The notes under the pieces were generated by a model. It searched no databases. It worked only from the letters and a program-made list of their open reading frames with translations, and was not told where the DNA came from. The translations under genes and the position numbers were made by a program. Of a DNA stretch of 64,000 nt, positions 50,506-62,400 are shown one piece after another; position 1 is the stretch's first letter, and each line of letters starts with the position of its first letter. Source of the DNA: Prunella strophiata (taxonomy: Eukaryota > Chordata > Aves > Passeriformes > Prunellidae); NCBI GenBank assembly GCA_036583965.1, contig JAZBQD010000015.1:23093310-23157309 (forward strand), read 5' to 3'.

Positions 50506-51064
50506 TTCAAAATCATGGTCAGTTTTTGTGTGTGCCCTCTGGCTGTGACCTGTTATGGTTCAGCAGGACCCCAGAGAGAGGAAAATTGAATCAGGCAGGA
50601 ACATTCTCCATGGCTCTTATTGTGAGCCAAAGACTTTTTTATACAAAAGTCTTGAGAACCCCACACCAGAAGGAGGTAAGTGACATGACCTGTGACACTT
50701 ACCCTAAATTGTGCATGTATAATAGCACCCAAGGATATAATGAAATCTATTATGATGAACATTATATGCTGAAAGGTTTGCAACATGAAGGGCTGTTTTT
50801 CATCATCCACTGAGGGTGAATTTAGACATAAAAAAATATATATAGGAAAACACAGTTGTTAATGTGATGGGAATTATTACTGTGTAATAATTTATGGGTG
50901 TTTTTTGTTGACTTTGCTATTGGGAAATTCACTGTCTAAATATATAGATTTGATTTTAAAAAGAGAAAATCAGGCTGACCTAATAGATGGTTGGAAGATA
51001 AAATATACAGGTAGCAGAATAAAAACCCCCAAATCCCTCAAAGTAAGCCACTTCACACTCTGAC

Positions 51065-51592
51065 CAGCAAGTCAAGAAAGGTGATTCTGCCCCTCTACTC
51101 CACTCTTGTGAGATCCACCTGGAGTACAGCATCCAGCTCTGGGTCCCCCAGCACAAGACAGATGTAGCCCTGTTGCAGGGAGTCCAGAGGTGGGTCATAA
51201 CATGGCTGGAGGGCTGGAGTACCTCTCCTGTGAGCACAGGCTGAGAGAGCTGCCTTCCAGTACCTCAAGGGGGCCTGAAAGAAGGCTGGAGAGGGACGTT
51301 TGACCAGGGTATACAGTGACAGGACAAGGGGGAATGGCTTTAAACTGAAAGAGAGCAGGTTTAGATTGGATACTGGGAAGAAATTCTTTACTGTGAGGGT
51401 GGTGAGGCACTGGAACAGGTTGCCCAGAGAAGTTGTGGATGCCCCACTTCTGGAAGTGTTCAAGGCCAGGTTGCATGGAACTCTGAGCAACCAGATCTAG
51501 TGGAAGGTGCTCCCAACCACAGCAGGGGGGTTGGAACTAGATGATCTTTAAGGTCCATTTCAACCAAAACCATTACATGATTCTATGAAATG
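51065..51592 (+). mobile_element. CR1 LINE, 5'-truncated 3' end
   Basis: Diagnostic blocks are in order: TGGAGTACAGCATCCAGCTCTGGG, AGGTGGGTCATAACATGG, GACAAGGGGGAATGGCTTTAAACTG, GGTGGTGAGGCACTGGAACAGG and GGAAGTGTTCAAGGCCAGGTTG, then TGGAACTAGATGATCTTTAAGGTC and the tail TACATGATTCTATGAAATG. It is a second, separate insertion in the same orientation, about 560 bp past the previous CR1 end. Confidence 0.93.
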
Positions 51593-51616
51593 TGTTTGGA
51601 TATTTATAAGTTACTG

Positions 51617-51640
51617 GAAAAAGAAAAAAAAGAAAAAAAA
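51617..51640. repeat. A-rich tract beside the CR1 end
   Basis: GGAAAAAGAAAAAAAAGAAA-type sequence about 25 bp beyond the CR1 tail. It is low complexity. Confidence 0.8.
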
Positions 51641-51951
51641 GTACTGTAAACAGATCAAAAGGACAGAAAGGAGCATGTGCAATGGAACCAGGCTGTCATG
51701 GACATAATATTTTTAAAGAGAAGAAGGAAAGGTGTTTCAAGAAGCTAGATCTAGCTGTCTTGTTATAAAGGGCTAATAAGTCCTGAGAAAAATGAAATTT
51801 GTTGGTTTTAAAATCTTACTAGTCTCTCTCACAGGGAAAAATGGCAGAGATTAAATATCATACTGAGTACCACAAGTGAATATCACAGTGCTCTGCAGGA
51901 TAGATTACAAAGGAAAACTGAGGAATTCACAATGAGATGAGTAATACTGCC

Positions 51952-51992
51952 AAAAAAAAAAAAAAAAAAAAAAAAAGGAAGGAAAAAAAAAA
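51952..51992. repeat. Poly(A)/A-rich microsatellite
   Basis: A run of 25 A bases is followed by GGAAGG and ten more A bases. Confidence 0.9.
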
Positions 51993-54900
51993 GTGAGCTG
52001 TGGTCAGTGAGCAAAAGAAGGAAATGTGACCATGTCTATAACCACCATTTCTTACCTGAAGGTCGATCATGCTTCTGTGAGGAGCAAATCCAGGGCCTAA
52101 GTTGCACTAACAACACAGTTCAGACTCAAAACAAGAAGGAGCTGTCAGATCTCAGGTGGTGCCTGGTCTTCATTTTTCTTTTTAAGTAACAGTCATCTTT
52201 TCCTAATGGCTTAATGCCAAAAGTATGCTTGAAGGAGGAATTTCAATGAGGAAAGCTGGCAGTCCTGCCCAGGTTCCATTGATTCAGTGGAATTGGCTGC
52301 AGTCCTTGTGGGACAAGTGCTCCCTTAATTTTAGACAAGTCTACTTCAAATATAATTAGACAGGAGTCTTTTTTTTTTTTTTTCTTTTTTGCCCTACATG
52401 CTGAGTGAGACGCATTACTTGTAATCATTATATACCAGTTTATTGATCGTGGCTTTTCAGTATTCACTGCAGATAGGCTTGTTTTAACAGAACTGTCAAG
52501 AGACATGTCTGGTTAACAAACAATTACCAATTGAAGGTATAGAAACCAGCACAGGGATTTTGCCAGGATATACAGAAATGTGCAAGGTATTTTGACAAAA
52601 GATGAAAGGGCTTTTCTCTTGAATCTGGTATTTTTTAAGAGATGTTCCTAAAGTCCATTTAATGACATTTTAGGAGTGGTTCAATATATTGTTTTCATCT
52701 CCGCTTTCTATATTTCAATATTTGAAAAGATTGACCAAATGGAAATTATTCTCAGGAATTGCCTACATGGAAAACCTATGAGAGCCCACACAATGGATTA
52801 CACTGGCTCATTACTTATAATACAGGTTACCATTAAAATGTATTCCAGTTATTAGGAAAGCTGGAAGTGAGTCAATTATTTGAATAAACAAACAAAGACG
52901 TGGTTGCCCTGTAGTTTAGTGCATCCCTGAGACGTCTGTAGCTCCTTTCCCACGCCTCCTGTCTCATTCCTAAACTAGCAGAGGCTGTTGTGCAAGGCAG
53001 CCTGGCAGCTGCTAATGAACTCAAGGTAGCTCAATCAGCAGCAATTCCTGCACTGTCCACTTCTGCACAGGGCATTGACTGCATCTTGTGTGTATCACAG
53101 GAGGAAAAAGAGGTTTGCAGCTTAGGGGAAGAGAAGCATCAGCTCATCAGGCCAAAGGAATGCTACTGTGGTCCCTCCAAAGGGAGGGACAAGCTGAAAT
53201 ACAGCAGTTTGCTGTGTCAGACACTAGAAGAAGGTGAGAAGACAAAAGAAGGTGCCAGCTTTTTGCTCTCCCCAAAAGACTGGAGAGGGGTTTTTGTGTC
53301 TAAAAGATATAAGAATCAGTGATAACTTCACCACAAAGAGGTAACTCAGCCTCACAACTGTAGTTTCCAGCCTTGTTAGGAAGCAGTATCCCTACATGCA
53401 AATTCTTAGGTAATTGAATGAGGACAAACAGAAACAATACATCAAAGAAACAAATCCCAAACATCCACTGGGACGAAGTATGCATATTTCAATTCCTTAA
53501 GAGTGAAAGTCTGTATTTTCTAAAACAACTAATGTTTCCTGTTTCCATTAAGGTCTCAGACTGGGCATCCCAAACCATGCAAATCTGTTGGCCAACAGGT
53601 TTATATTTACCCTGGGAATCAAGGTGAGATTCATGACATTGCTGCTTATTAAAGCTCTTGTTTTAATGTGCTTGGCTTTTGCAAGTTATGACACAGTAAA
53701 TACATTTGTGTCACTTAGCAACCTCAGTTGTTTCTAAAGGAATGTCTTTTGTTCTTGGAAATCTATTATAAATGCAGATTACAAAACAATTATTGGGGAA
53801 TCTAAACTTGTCTTATTTGGATGAGTTCTGGCCTCTCCACATTCTGCATTTGAACTGGGCACAGGAAAATAATTTACTTTGCACAAGCACCCTTCATTGA
53901 CACTATTGTTATGAAGAGAAGCTCTGCATATTTAACAAATATTACAGAAGTTTCTGTAGAAAATAAAGGATGTGAGAAACGCCTGGAGAAAGAAAGGACT
54001 GGAAAGGACCTACTGGCCACTGGGTTCACCCAGTTCAAAGCTGTCTTACTGTTTTGTAAACAACACTATAAATACTTTAACACTGTGATGCAACACTACA
54101 TAGTCTCTATCATGAATTTATCAACCTGATTCATTTCTACACATGCCAAAGTCTGAGATCACAGATCATGCAGCTCCAGCAAAAGGGTATGAAATGTAAA
54201 CACCTGCATAAGTGAACTATTATTTATAATTTTCACATTGACTGGGTTACAGGGTCTCCATAACAGATTAGAACATGTGCATGATCCTGAACACATACAT
54301 GTAGTTGAAGGACTGAGATTACACTGGATTTCAGACTTCAAAGGATTTAAGGGTTTTCTTTCTTTGTCTTTAATAGATTTAAAGCTCGGAATTCACATCC
54401 AGTCGTCCATGTTGTCAGGATCAGTACAAAAGGTAAAATATATAAATTGACCTTTATATTCTGTAATGAAAACGTATCCTCAAGAAACAAAATAAAATTA
54501 TGTCACAATAAATTTTTATAGATGGACACATAATTAATATAATTAGTACTTGTTTATGAAACTCAGATTTTGTCCTCTGCTAGGAATATCTGAAAGACAA
54601 GTACTACTAAAAGTATCTTAAAGACTGTTTTCTAAACATTTGAACAGATAAAGTGAGAGTGCAAGTGAACAATAATCACAAAAAGGGACCAAGGACTGTT
54701 CTCAACTGTAATGTCTTGCTGACAGAATGACTTAGACAACAAGTTGCCATGAGAATTTTGGCAATCCCAGCCGATCATACATAGACATGCATCTGGGGGA
54801 AAAAAAAAAATAAAGAACAGCAGCAATGGTAATTATCAAACTTCTGCTCAGAAAAATACTGTCAGAGGTCAGAAAAATTTTGTCAACAGTTTTGCAACTC

Positions 54901-56985
54901 CTTTTATACTTTTATTTTTAAAAGAACCTCCCCCTATCCTTAGTGTTCTATGCTTTGGAATTTTGGGGATTTTTTTAATTGCAATTACTCTGGTAAATTG
55001 CTAAAGTAAAAGCAGTGCTGCAGAGCTCATCTCCAGCAGTAGAAGACCAAGTATGATAACCAGGCTGTGATTCTTCTAATTAAAAAGAGAACACAGTGAC
55101 TAAGCTATAGCTTACTCAGGACATGGCCAAATGACCTGGTAGTTACAAATCAGGAGGCCTCAGCTTCTCTGGGGCTGACCTGGCATCCAGCCCTGTCACT
55201 CATGCTCACAAACTCCACATCAGGACACCTATGACAGCCCCTTTATTTGCTGAAGTTGTCCTCATTTCTACAGAGAGGCACTAGCAAACAGCTCCCTGTT
55301 CATGAGCTGCTGGAGTGTTTCTGCCAGGAACATCCAATAATGGCTGCAGACAGTTTGGATCTGCCCCCAGCATGGATTGGGGTTTAGTCCCAGAAAGGTC
55401 TCTGGGTGCTGACAGACTGAGATCCATTCCACAGATATAATTAGGATGTAAATTCATATTGAGCCCCCTTTGGTACAGTTTTCCCACATAAACAAATCTT
55501 TGGGGGAGAATTGCAGGATATAGGATATACTGTCTTCTCCAGCACTTTAGCTTTTCTCTCTTCATCCAGTGAAAAAGGCAGATAGTACCTAAGTAATGGC
55601 TGAGGTTCCCAATTCCTCTAGGAGGACAATCTGAAACACCCTTCTCCTGAAGGTCCACAAATCTCATTTTGTTCAGCTGGTAAATCTATCAGTCCTGATC
55701 AGTAGCATTCAGTGTAAACATTTGCAGTATGTTTAGTCCTAAAACCCTCAGCAGATCTCAGTCCATTGTCAACCAGTCATCACTAAAATTTTGCACTTAA
55801 AAAGATCTGAGGACATCAGGATTCTGCTAATGACTGTGCTCTGAGCTCCCTATCTGTGGCACTGATCTGCACCATCCTGCAAGCTTTTCCCAGCACTGCC
55901 GTTGGTTAGGGATGCAATGAAGCACGATTTGTGATTATCATTCCCGGGCTCATGAAAGCCCCAGGTGTAGATGTAATCACAAGCAGCACTGAGCTTTTGC
56001 TGGTATAGCTTATTCTGCTTTTGTGGGAGAAGAAAAGGCTGGAATAAGCTGCACTGGTTTATTGCAGTTTTGCTTCTATAGAATACCAGATTACCTACTC
56101 AGAAGTGATCTGAATATAGATCTCCCTTGGAGTTGAAGTAGATCCATCCACTGCATCTATGTAGGCCTGCTTCTATTGCTTTTGAATAGATACTGCATAA
56201 ATAAGGACTAAAGGTGAAAGTGTTTTCTTAAAAATATTTGGAAGTGGGCAGGGGGCAACAAAATCTCACTTTTTCATCATCTGTAGAAAAATGTGATCTG
56301 AGTTTTAATTGACAGTTACCAAAAAGGTGCTGAAAGTAAGAAAGTCTCGGTACCTTAAGTATGCACATGAATAATAATATGCAATAGGTAGGATGATCTA
56401 TGCCCAGCTGATACAAATCCAGGCAGGGGATGTAGTAAAGGGCTTGGACACCTAGGCTGGAGTGACCAGTCCCATGTGCAGATAGCAGGCATGCTCACCA
56501 ACACGTGCATTTCTGCACAGGGTCTCCTGCTCTGTACAGCAAGTGGAAGTAGCTCAGGAGGACATGAGGACAAACAGACCAGAGGACATGCCCTCTCCTT
56601 TGCCAGCCGCTTACTGATTAACCAAGGGCACAGTGGTGAGAGCAGCTATGTGTACGAGCAACTTACACTTTACAAGCTGTTCCCAGCAGAACCGACCGCA
56701 TGTCCCGTCACGTGAATAAGCGTGTTGTGGACTATGTCCCCAGAGTTCCAACACCCAGAAAACCTTTTCAAAGACTCATCAGAGAAATTTCAGCCCCTGC
56801 TTGAATTATGCAGTGACAGAAGCAAGGGAAGGAATGGGACTGGGACATGAAGAGACAGGGCAGAGCCTTGGTGCAGGTGATGAAGTAAACCGCAGGCTGA
56901 GAGAAATCCCGCCAGAACACCTGCACAGAGTTGCTTCACGTGTGCTCATTCTAGTGATGCAAAGTAAGGCTCCTAAGGCATTTCT
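51993..56985. other. Gene-poor interval, no supported gene
   Basis: AT-rich single-copy-looking DNA between the last CR1 and the FRAT CpG island. It contains a 15-base poly(T) run (52369-52383). No frame has paired splice sites or a domain that I recognise. The frame opening at 56801 runs into the CpG island only because GC-rich DNA lacks stops. Confidence 0.4.
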
Positions 56986-57148
56986 GTGTCAAGGAACCAA
57001 ACCCCAAACCGGCGCGCTGCCGGCTGCGGGCGCACAGCGGGCACGGCAGCCAGGGCAAACACGGCCGCCGGGCGCGCACCGAGCGCTCAGAGCCGGGCGC
57101 TGCGCTACGAGCGCGCCGCGATCCCGGCGCGGATGCGGAACCGGCGCC

Positions 57149-57322
57149 GGGCAGCGGGGATGGCGCCGCTCCCGGAGAGGCGGGTGCGGGCCGGTCACGT
57201 TCCGCCGGGCAGCGGGGATGGCGCCGCTCCCGGAGAGGCGGGTGCGGGCCGGTCGCGCTCCGCCGGGCAGCGGGGATGGCGCCGCTCCCGGAGAGGCGGG
57301 TGCGGGCCGGTCGCGCTCCGCC
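57149..57322. repeat. 58-bp tandem repeat, three copies
   Basis: Units start at 57149, 57207 and 57265 with GGGCAGCGGGGATGGCGCCG and end in CTCCGCC. Copies two and three are identical over the visible unit. Copy one differs only at CACGTTCCGCC versus CGCGCTCCGCC. The 58-bp period is not a multiple of three, so it does not encode a repeated protein. Each unit carries one GGGATGGCG motif. The array lies about 690-860 bp upstream of the FRAT start codon. Confidence 0.95.
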
Positions 57323-57560
57323 GGCTCCGCTTCCCGGCGCGCGGCGCTGCGGGAGAGCCGCACGCGCGCAACCGCCGGGCGCTCACGGGGGCAGCGGCGC
57401 GCGCCCGCAGCGGCGCCGCGCGGGCCGTTAACGGCGGCACAGGCCTGGCGGGCACCGGGCGGGCACGCGGCGCTCACCGGGCGCGGCTCGCGCTCCCCGC
57501 TGCCCGCGCGCCCGCTCCGAGCCGGCGTCCCGAGGGCGGCGCGAGCCCCTCCGCCGCGCG

Positions 57561-57597
57561 CCCCGCCCCTCCTGCCAATCACAGCGGCCCCGCCCCC
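57561..57597 (+). promoter_or_regulatory. FRAT proximal promoter boxes (GC box, CCAAT, GC box)
   Basis: CCCCGCCCCT (57561-57570), CCAATC (57575-57580) and GGCCCCGCCCCC (57587-57598) stand side by side, giving Sp1-type and NF-Y-type sites in a CpG island. No TATA box is visible. Transcription probably begins between here and 57900. Confidence 0.55.
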
Positions 57598-57805
57598 GAG
57601 ACCCGAGGTGCGGGGTTTGAAAGCGGGCCGGTCCACGCGGCGCGCAGACGGGGGGGGAAGGGGACGGAACGGGGAGCGTCGTGCTCGGTGGTCGCGGGGC
57701 GGCCGCGCCCGGCGGCGGAAGCCGCCCCCGTGCTGTTGGCCGAGCCCTCCCCACGCGGGGCGCCGGCGCCGGGAGCGGCCGGCGAGCGGTTGGTCCGGAG
57801 GGCCG

Positions 57806-57823
57806 CCCCCCTCCCCCCCCCCC
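57806..57823. repeat. C-rich homopolymer, CCCCCCT then C11
   Basis: Six C bases, one T, and eleven C bases within the FRAT promoter region. It is prone to replication and sequencing slippage. Confidence 0.9.
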
Positions 57824-57864
57824 GGCCGGCGCAGTGGGAGGCGCCCGGGCGCGCGCGTCACCCA

Positions 57865-57872
57865 TTGTTTAC
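57865..57872 (+). promoter_or_regulatory. FOX-type site TTGTTTAC
   Basis: This is a perfect forkhead/FOXO core (GTAAACAA on the other strand). It stands alone as an AT-rich island in GC-rich DNA, 139 bp before the FRAT start codon. A CRE-like GCGTCACC lies just upstream (57856-57863). Its position suggests core promoter or 5' UTR. Confidence 0.3.
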
Positions 57873-58010
57873 AAACCAACGCCAGCGGGCCGAGCTCCAG
57901 CCGCGACCGCAGCGCCGGAGCCGCGTGTGCTCGCGCGCGCGCGGGGCGGCGGGCGGGCGGCGGCCCCGGTCCCGCTGCGGCGGCTGCGGCACGGCGGGGA
58001 CCCGGCAGAG

Positions 58011-58616
58011 ATGCCGTGCCGCCCGGGCGAGCGCTTCCTGCTGCTGGAGCGCCCGGTCGCCGTGGGACAGGCGGGCTCGAAGGAGGTGGACGCGCTGGTG
58101 GCCAAGCTGGGCGAGGTGCTGCAGCTGAGCGCCCAGCGGGCGCCGCCGCCGCCCCGCGCCCCCAAGCACCTGGGGCCGGGCAGCGCCCGCGACCGCGCCG
58201 CCCCCTACTCGCCGCGGTGCTGCAGCGGCGCCGGGGCCGGGCTGCTGGCGCCGCGGGGACCGGCCCCGCCGCAAGCCCACTCGCAACATGTTGAGCCTCC
58301 GCGGCCGGACCGGAGCGGGCAGCAGCGGGTGACCAAGCAGCTGTGCGGACGGGGCTGGCTGCGGAGCGCCGCCCGCCGGAGGAAGCAGCCTGCGCCGGGG
58401 CTGGGCGACGGGCCGGCGGAGGAGGAGGACCCGCACCGGCTCCTGCAGCAGCTCATCCTTTCCGGCAACCTCATCAAAGAAGCCGTCCGGCGGCTGCAGC
58501 TGGCGGCGGCGGCGGCGGCAGCAGCGGCATCCGCGGCCTCCAGCGGCAGCGCCTCGGCGGGCAGCGGCGGCGCGGACGGCGAGGCGGCGGCGGCGGCGGT
58601 GCAGCCCCTGCAGTAG
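58011..58616 (+). CDS. FRAT1: FRAT/GBP family GSK-3-binding protein
   Basis: Single-exon gene, 201 aa. The family binds GSK-3, displaces Axin and so protects beta-catenin from phosphorylation in Wnt signalling. Evidence: the start MPCR is that of mammalian FRAT; FLLLERPVAVG and EVDALVAKLGEVLQLSA (residues 9-41) match the conserved N-terminal block; RGWLRSAA (114-121) matches the second block; and RLLQQLILSGNLIKEAV (143-159) is the GSK-3-binding helix, almost identical to the human one. The start is the first ATG in this frame that begins with the family N-terminus. It lacks the long acidic run after MPCR seen in mammals and is shorter than human FRAT1 (279 aa) and FRAT2 (233 aa). After VRRL it ends in an Ala/Ser/Gly tail with two alanine runs instead of the mammalian basic tail. 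FRAT1 and FRAT2 cannot be told apart here. Confidence 0.93.
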   Translation: MPCRPGERFLLLERPVAVGQAGSKEVDALVAKLGEVLQLSAQRAPPPPRAPKHLGPGSARDRAAPYSPRCCSGAGAGLLAPRGPAPPQAHSQHVEPPRPDRSGQQRVTKQLCGRGWLRSAARRRKQPAPGLGDGPAEEEDPHRLLQQLILSGNLIKEAVRRLQLAAAAAAAAASAASSGSASAGSGGADGEAAAAAVQPLQ

Positions 58617-59410
58617 CCGGCGGGGACGGGCGGCGGCGGTGACCGGGGCGAAGGAGCGCGGCCGCTGGCGGCGACGGAGCCCCCGCCGGGCGGGCCGCGG
58701 AGCGCGGTGCGGGCTCCGCCAGGATGTAAGTGCGTCCCGGCGGCGGGGCCCCGGCCGGGGCCGATCGGGCGGGAGCGCTCCCGAGCCCCCTGCCCCAAGG
58801 TGACCCGCGGCGCGGAGCCGTGCAGCCCCGGCCCGCGCTGCTGTTGTGCCCCCTCCCTGCTCTGCCTTCCCCGGGAGCTCCTCCTTCTCCTCCCCCCGCC
58901 GGGGCAGCCCCGCCGGGGCCGCGGAACCCCCCCGCCGGTCCCCCGCTGCCGCGGAGCTCCTGCGTCTCCCAGGAGCCATTTGCAATAATCCTCGCTGACC
59001 CCGGCGGGAGGTGTTTCCTTTCCCCTCCCGGGCTGGTTTGGTTTTTTGTTGGGGGTTTATTTGTTGTTATTTTAACGTTTATTGTTATTATTTCTCGTTG
59101 TGACTGTATGAAGCAGTTCTAAAAAATGTGAATATCAAAGCTGGAAGGCAGCTGGACTTAATAACAAATGAGTGAATGGAGCCTGAGTTGCATTGTTCAC
59201 GTAAGGTAGCCGAAACAAGTTTTTTCTACCAAAAAGAAAAACCCTGAATCCACCCTTCCCCGACAAACTCAATGGCTCAAGTACAAAATGCAGCTGTTGA
59301 TTTTAAATATATGAACTTCGTACCGGAGCGTTTGAAATGTGTTCCTGATTTACAGGACTTACTGTCTTAATTAACCTGTCTGTATTGAATAAACGTGGTC
59401 TTGTTTTTAT
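58617..59410 (+). other. FRAT 3' UTR
   Basis: The GC-rich part continues to about 58990. It then changes to AT-rich, with TTTATTTGTTGTTATTTTAACG and TTATTGTTATTATTTCTCGTTG (about 59056-59100), a sequence resembling AU-rich mRNA instability elements. There is no further open frame of note. Rapid mRNA turnover would suit a signalling regulator, but this is inference. Confidence 0.6.
59388..59393 (+). other. Poly(A) signal AATAAA of FRAT
   Basis: AATAAA is followed by GTGGTCTTGTTTTTATTTTT and GGGTCTGTGTCTC, a strong GU/U-rich downstream element. Cleavage is expected near 59405-59415. Confidence 0.8.
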
Positions 59411-62400
59411 TTTTGGGTCTGTGTCTCATTGTTAAGGGGAAATGAATTCTGATTCATGAGAACAAAACTGTAGGCATGTTCCTCCTTGGTCTTCTTTCAG
59501 TTGTAAGATCTCCATTTTGCAAGCAAAAAAAAAAAAAAAAAAATCCCCACAACAATCCGCATAGTCTGATGCAGTGGGACACCGGTTATTAATGCACGGA
59601 GATGCAACTGAGCCCCTTTGTTTGCCAGCAGCGTTCATTCGTAAGCCGTGAGACGCCCCTTGGAGCAGCCGAGAATGGCTGGTGGAATTTATAAGTCAAA
59701 TCATACCGAAACAAAAATTAGGTGTTTTGTAGTGGGGAAAGGAACGTGGCTTGTGTTGGTCACTTGTTCGGGTTGTTTTGATTTTTTTTTTTCTTTCTTT
59801 CTCTGAGGATAGAGGGGGGAAAAAAGACTAGAAAAGAGGTATAGGCAGCAATCAAAATTTTTTTTTTTTAATCTGTAAACCAGAATCTGATAATTTGATG
59901 CTGGTCATTAAGTCTGAATACCTATTATGAATAGCTTCCTTTGTAAAATCCTGTGTTGGGTTTTTAGGAGTCATTGAGCTTCAAGATGAGAATTGAGCAC
60001 ATCAGACAGACTGGAGCTTAACAATCTCCCAACCCCCACTCAATTTGAGGTAAAAGCTTCTCCTTTGAAGAAGGTAGCAATCCCACATGAAAGAAAATGG
60101 AAGATGTTTGCCTTTGTCCAAGAGAGCAATTTGAGCAGCTACGTTTACTTGTGTGATTAGTTCTTCCATGAATACATTAAATCCACAAAATATTTTAGAT
60201 TTCTTTCTCTGCCACAGCTGCTACTAGAAACTGATGCTGAAGCATTTTATGATGTCTCACTGAATTCCTCCTGCATTAGGACCAGTGTGTGATGTTATTA
60301 TTAGCTTTATCTTGACTAATTTATAAGTTGAATGCAGTTTTTCCATATCAAAGCATGTAAAAAGCAAAAAAAAAAAAAAGTTCAGTGCATTTTAAAGCCT
60401 CCTTAATTGCTAACATCTGAAGTCCTTTTTCTCATAACTTGGGCTGCTTTCGTGGCATTTTGCACAACTTGGAAAAGATTCAGATCTGCCATTAGTTCTT
60501 ACTCTCTAATACAATGATGTACTGTGTAGGTTATCCTTCAAATGAATTTTTATTTGCAATTTTTTTGTTTCTTTCTTTCTCCAGGAAAAAAAGTTCAATA
60601 GCAGATGCAAAGAATATAACCACTAGCCACAAGTGAAGAGCTAGTTATTCTTGTATTTGTCCTTTAGATGTTCAGGGAGGTAGGTATTTGCTGTGCAGAT
60701 GCTGAATTTGAACCTGGGATGAGTAGTTTAATTACTAAAAAAAGCTGGAGGAAACAAGCTAAAAGCTGGGACATAGCTGGTGGAGCCTGAATAGTTAATT
60801 ATGGTAAAAAATATATGGGTGGGGGTCAGCTGGAATTCTGAAAGCTGGCAAGTGTGACTTGAACTTTTTGCCACTGATAATTATGCATCGATTTTGCATC
60901 TCCTTTCCCTCCCCCCCCTTCCTCCTCCCCAAGCCCTAGCCCCTGTATACTAATGAGAACAGCTAACTTTACAAGTGTCCTTTGTAGTCATTGAAAGCCT
61001 CGAGACATTCCTTTTAAGGATTTTACTAGAATAACACTTTTCAATAAAGTGGCAGTTGAAGTGAGGCGTAGAAAAGATGCTAATAAATTTCACTGTGACT
61101 GGCTGGTTTTTAAGCTTCCTAAATTACTTCTAAAATAGCTTTTACTTTCTCCTTTGTGCAAGGCTGGGAGATGTATATATGAACAGGGTTATAGTAAGCT
61201 GAGTGTTACTGCAGAGTGTGTGATGATTCAGTAAAAGGAATTTTGGCCCTTGTTTCAGATAACTTGCATAACTCACTTTGTCACATCTTCCATATAAGTC
61301 TTTGTCTTCTTCAAAACACAAAACATGTCACTCCTTCATAAGGGATTGGATCGAACATGGCTCATTTTGGTTTTGGAAGACACATTTTAAAAGATGCTGG
61401 ACCAATGGAAGTATTGCCAGAAGGTTTCCGTTGATTTGTTACAAATTCTCCTTTGCCATTGTGCTGCACTATGCCAGCATACAAACTGTGACATAAAAGT
61501 CATCATCTGCTTTGTTTCCCAAGCAAGATAAAAAGTGTTGACCTGGGAAATAATAATTTTTCTAGGTTTTATATATCTGTGTTTCAGAGGTGGAGTTTCT
61601 TTAGTATATTAAGTCTCTGCCAGCCCTCAAATACCAGTTGTTGGTTTCTAGAGAAGCAAAATGGAAATACATTTGGCCTTTACAGTATGCTTAAACTGTC
61701 TTCATTCATGAGTGAAAATGTAAGTTTACTTACAGGTTTAAATTTGGAATAAAATTGTGTTTTCATGATAGGCATTTAGCTAGGTTTTATCTCTTTTTTT
61801 CTGTACTGTGAAGAAAAAAAATGTTCAAAACACACAGATTTTGCAGTGGCATGACATGAACTGTAGAATCAAAAGTAAACCATTTAGATTTTTGTAACAA
61901 GTAACATTTCAATGCATTGAGGAAGAAATTTAATTTTGTTATATCTACAGGGGGCTTTATGTTTTGAGGATAAACTTGATTTTAAATAATGTTGTAAACA
62001 AATGCACTGAAGGCTCACAACCTGGTCTTTCAGTGTGCCTCTCTGTGGTGTGTGCTAGCATGGCACTGGGCTGCCACAGATTTTTCATCCGTGGTCTACA
62101 TTGCTGCTTAACTCCTCCTGAGTTTTCTCTATGTGACTGGACAGCTGCTTTCCTGACTGCCCAAAACTCAGCTTTGCATCCTAGTTATACCTTGTTCTTT
62201 GTACTCCCATGTTCCCTGAGCTCTTAAAAGTAACTCAATTCAGCCAGCAGTCTGGCAGGTAGAATGATTTTTGTCTGCTATTTCCCTCATGTGACCCATA
62301 TCCCTTGTAGCTCTCACTACTGTGTATTGTACCAGCACTTAGCATCTGCTATAAAAATACATTGGCATGGTACTTGGCATGATAAACATGGTGGGAAAGT

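Larger units (their letters stand above)
56986..58990. promoter_or_regulatory. CpG island of the FRAT gene
   Basis: CpG density rises sharply at about 57000 and falls near 58990. It covers the promoter, the whole coding region and the first part of the 3' UTR, as expected for a short single-exon gene. It includes a triplicated 58-bp unit, GC boxes and a CCAAT box. Long frames on both strands across it (up to 497 codons) come from base composition. Confidence 0.85.

Noticed and set aside
50208..50813. 201-codon plus-strand frame
   Set aside because: Its first half is CR1 3' region and the rest runs into unrelated flank; no protein domain.
56801..58294. 497-codon plus-strand frame, 380-codon frame and antisense frames over the FRAT island
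   Set aside because: GC-rich DNA lacks stop codons. The only frame with family similarity is the FRAT one, and the triplicated 58-bp unit breaks any constant protein reading.
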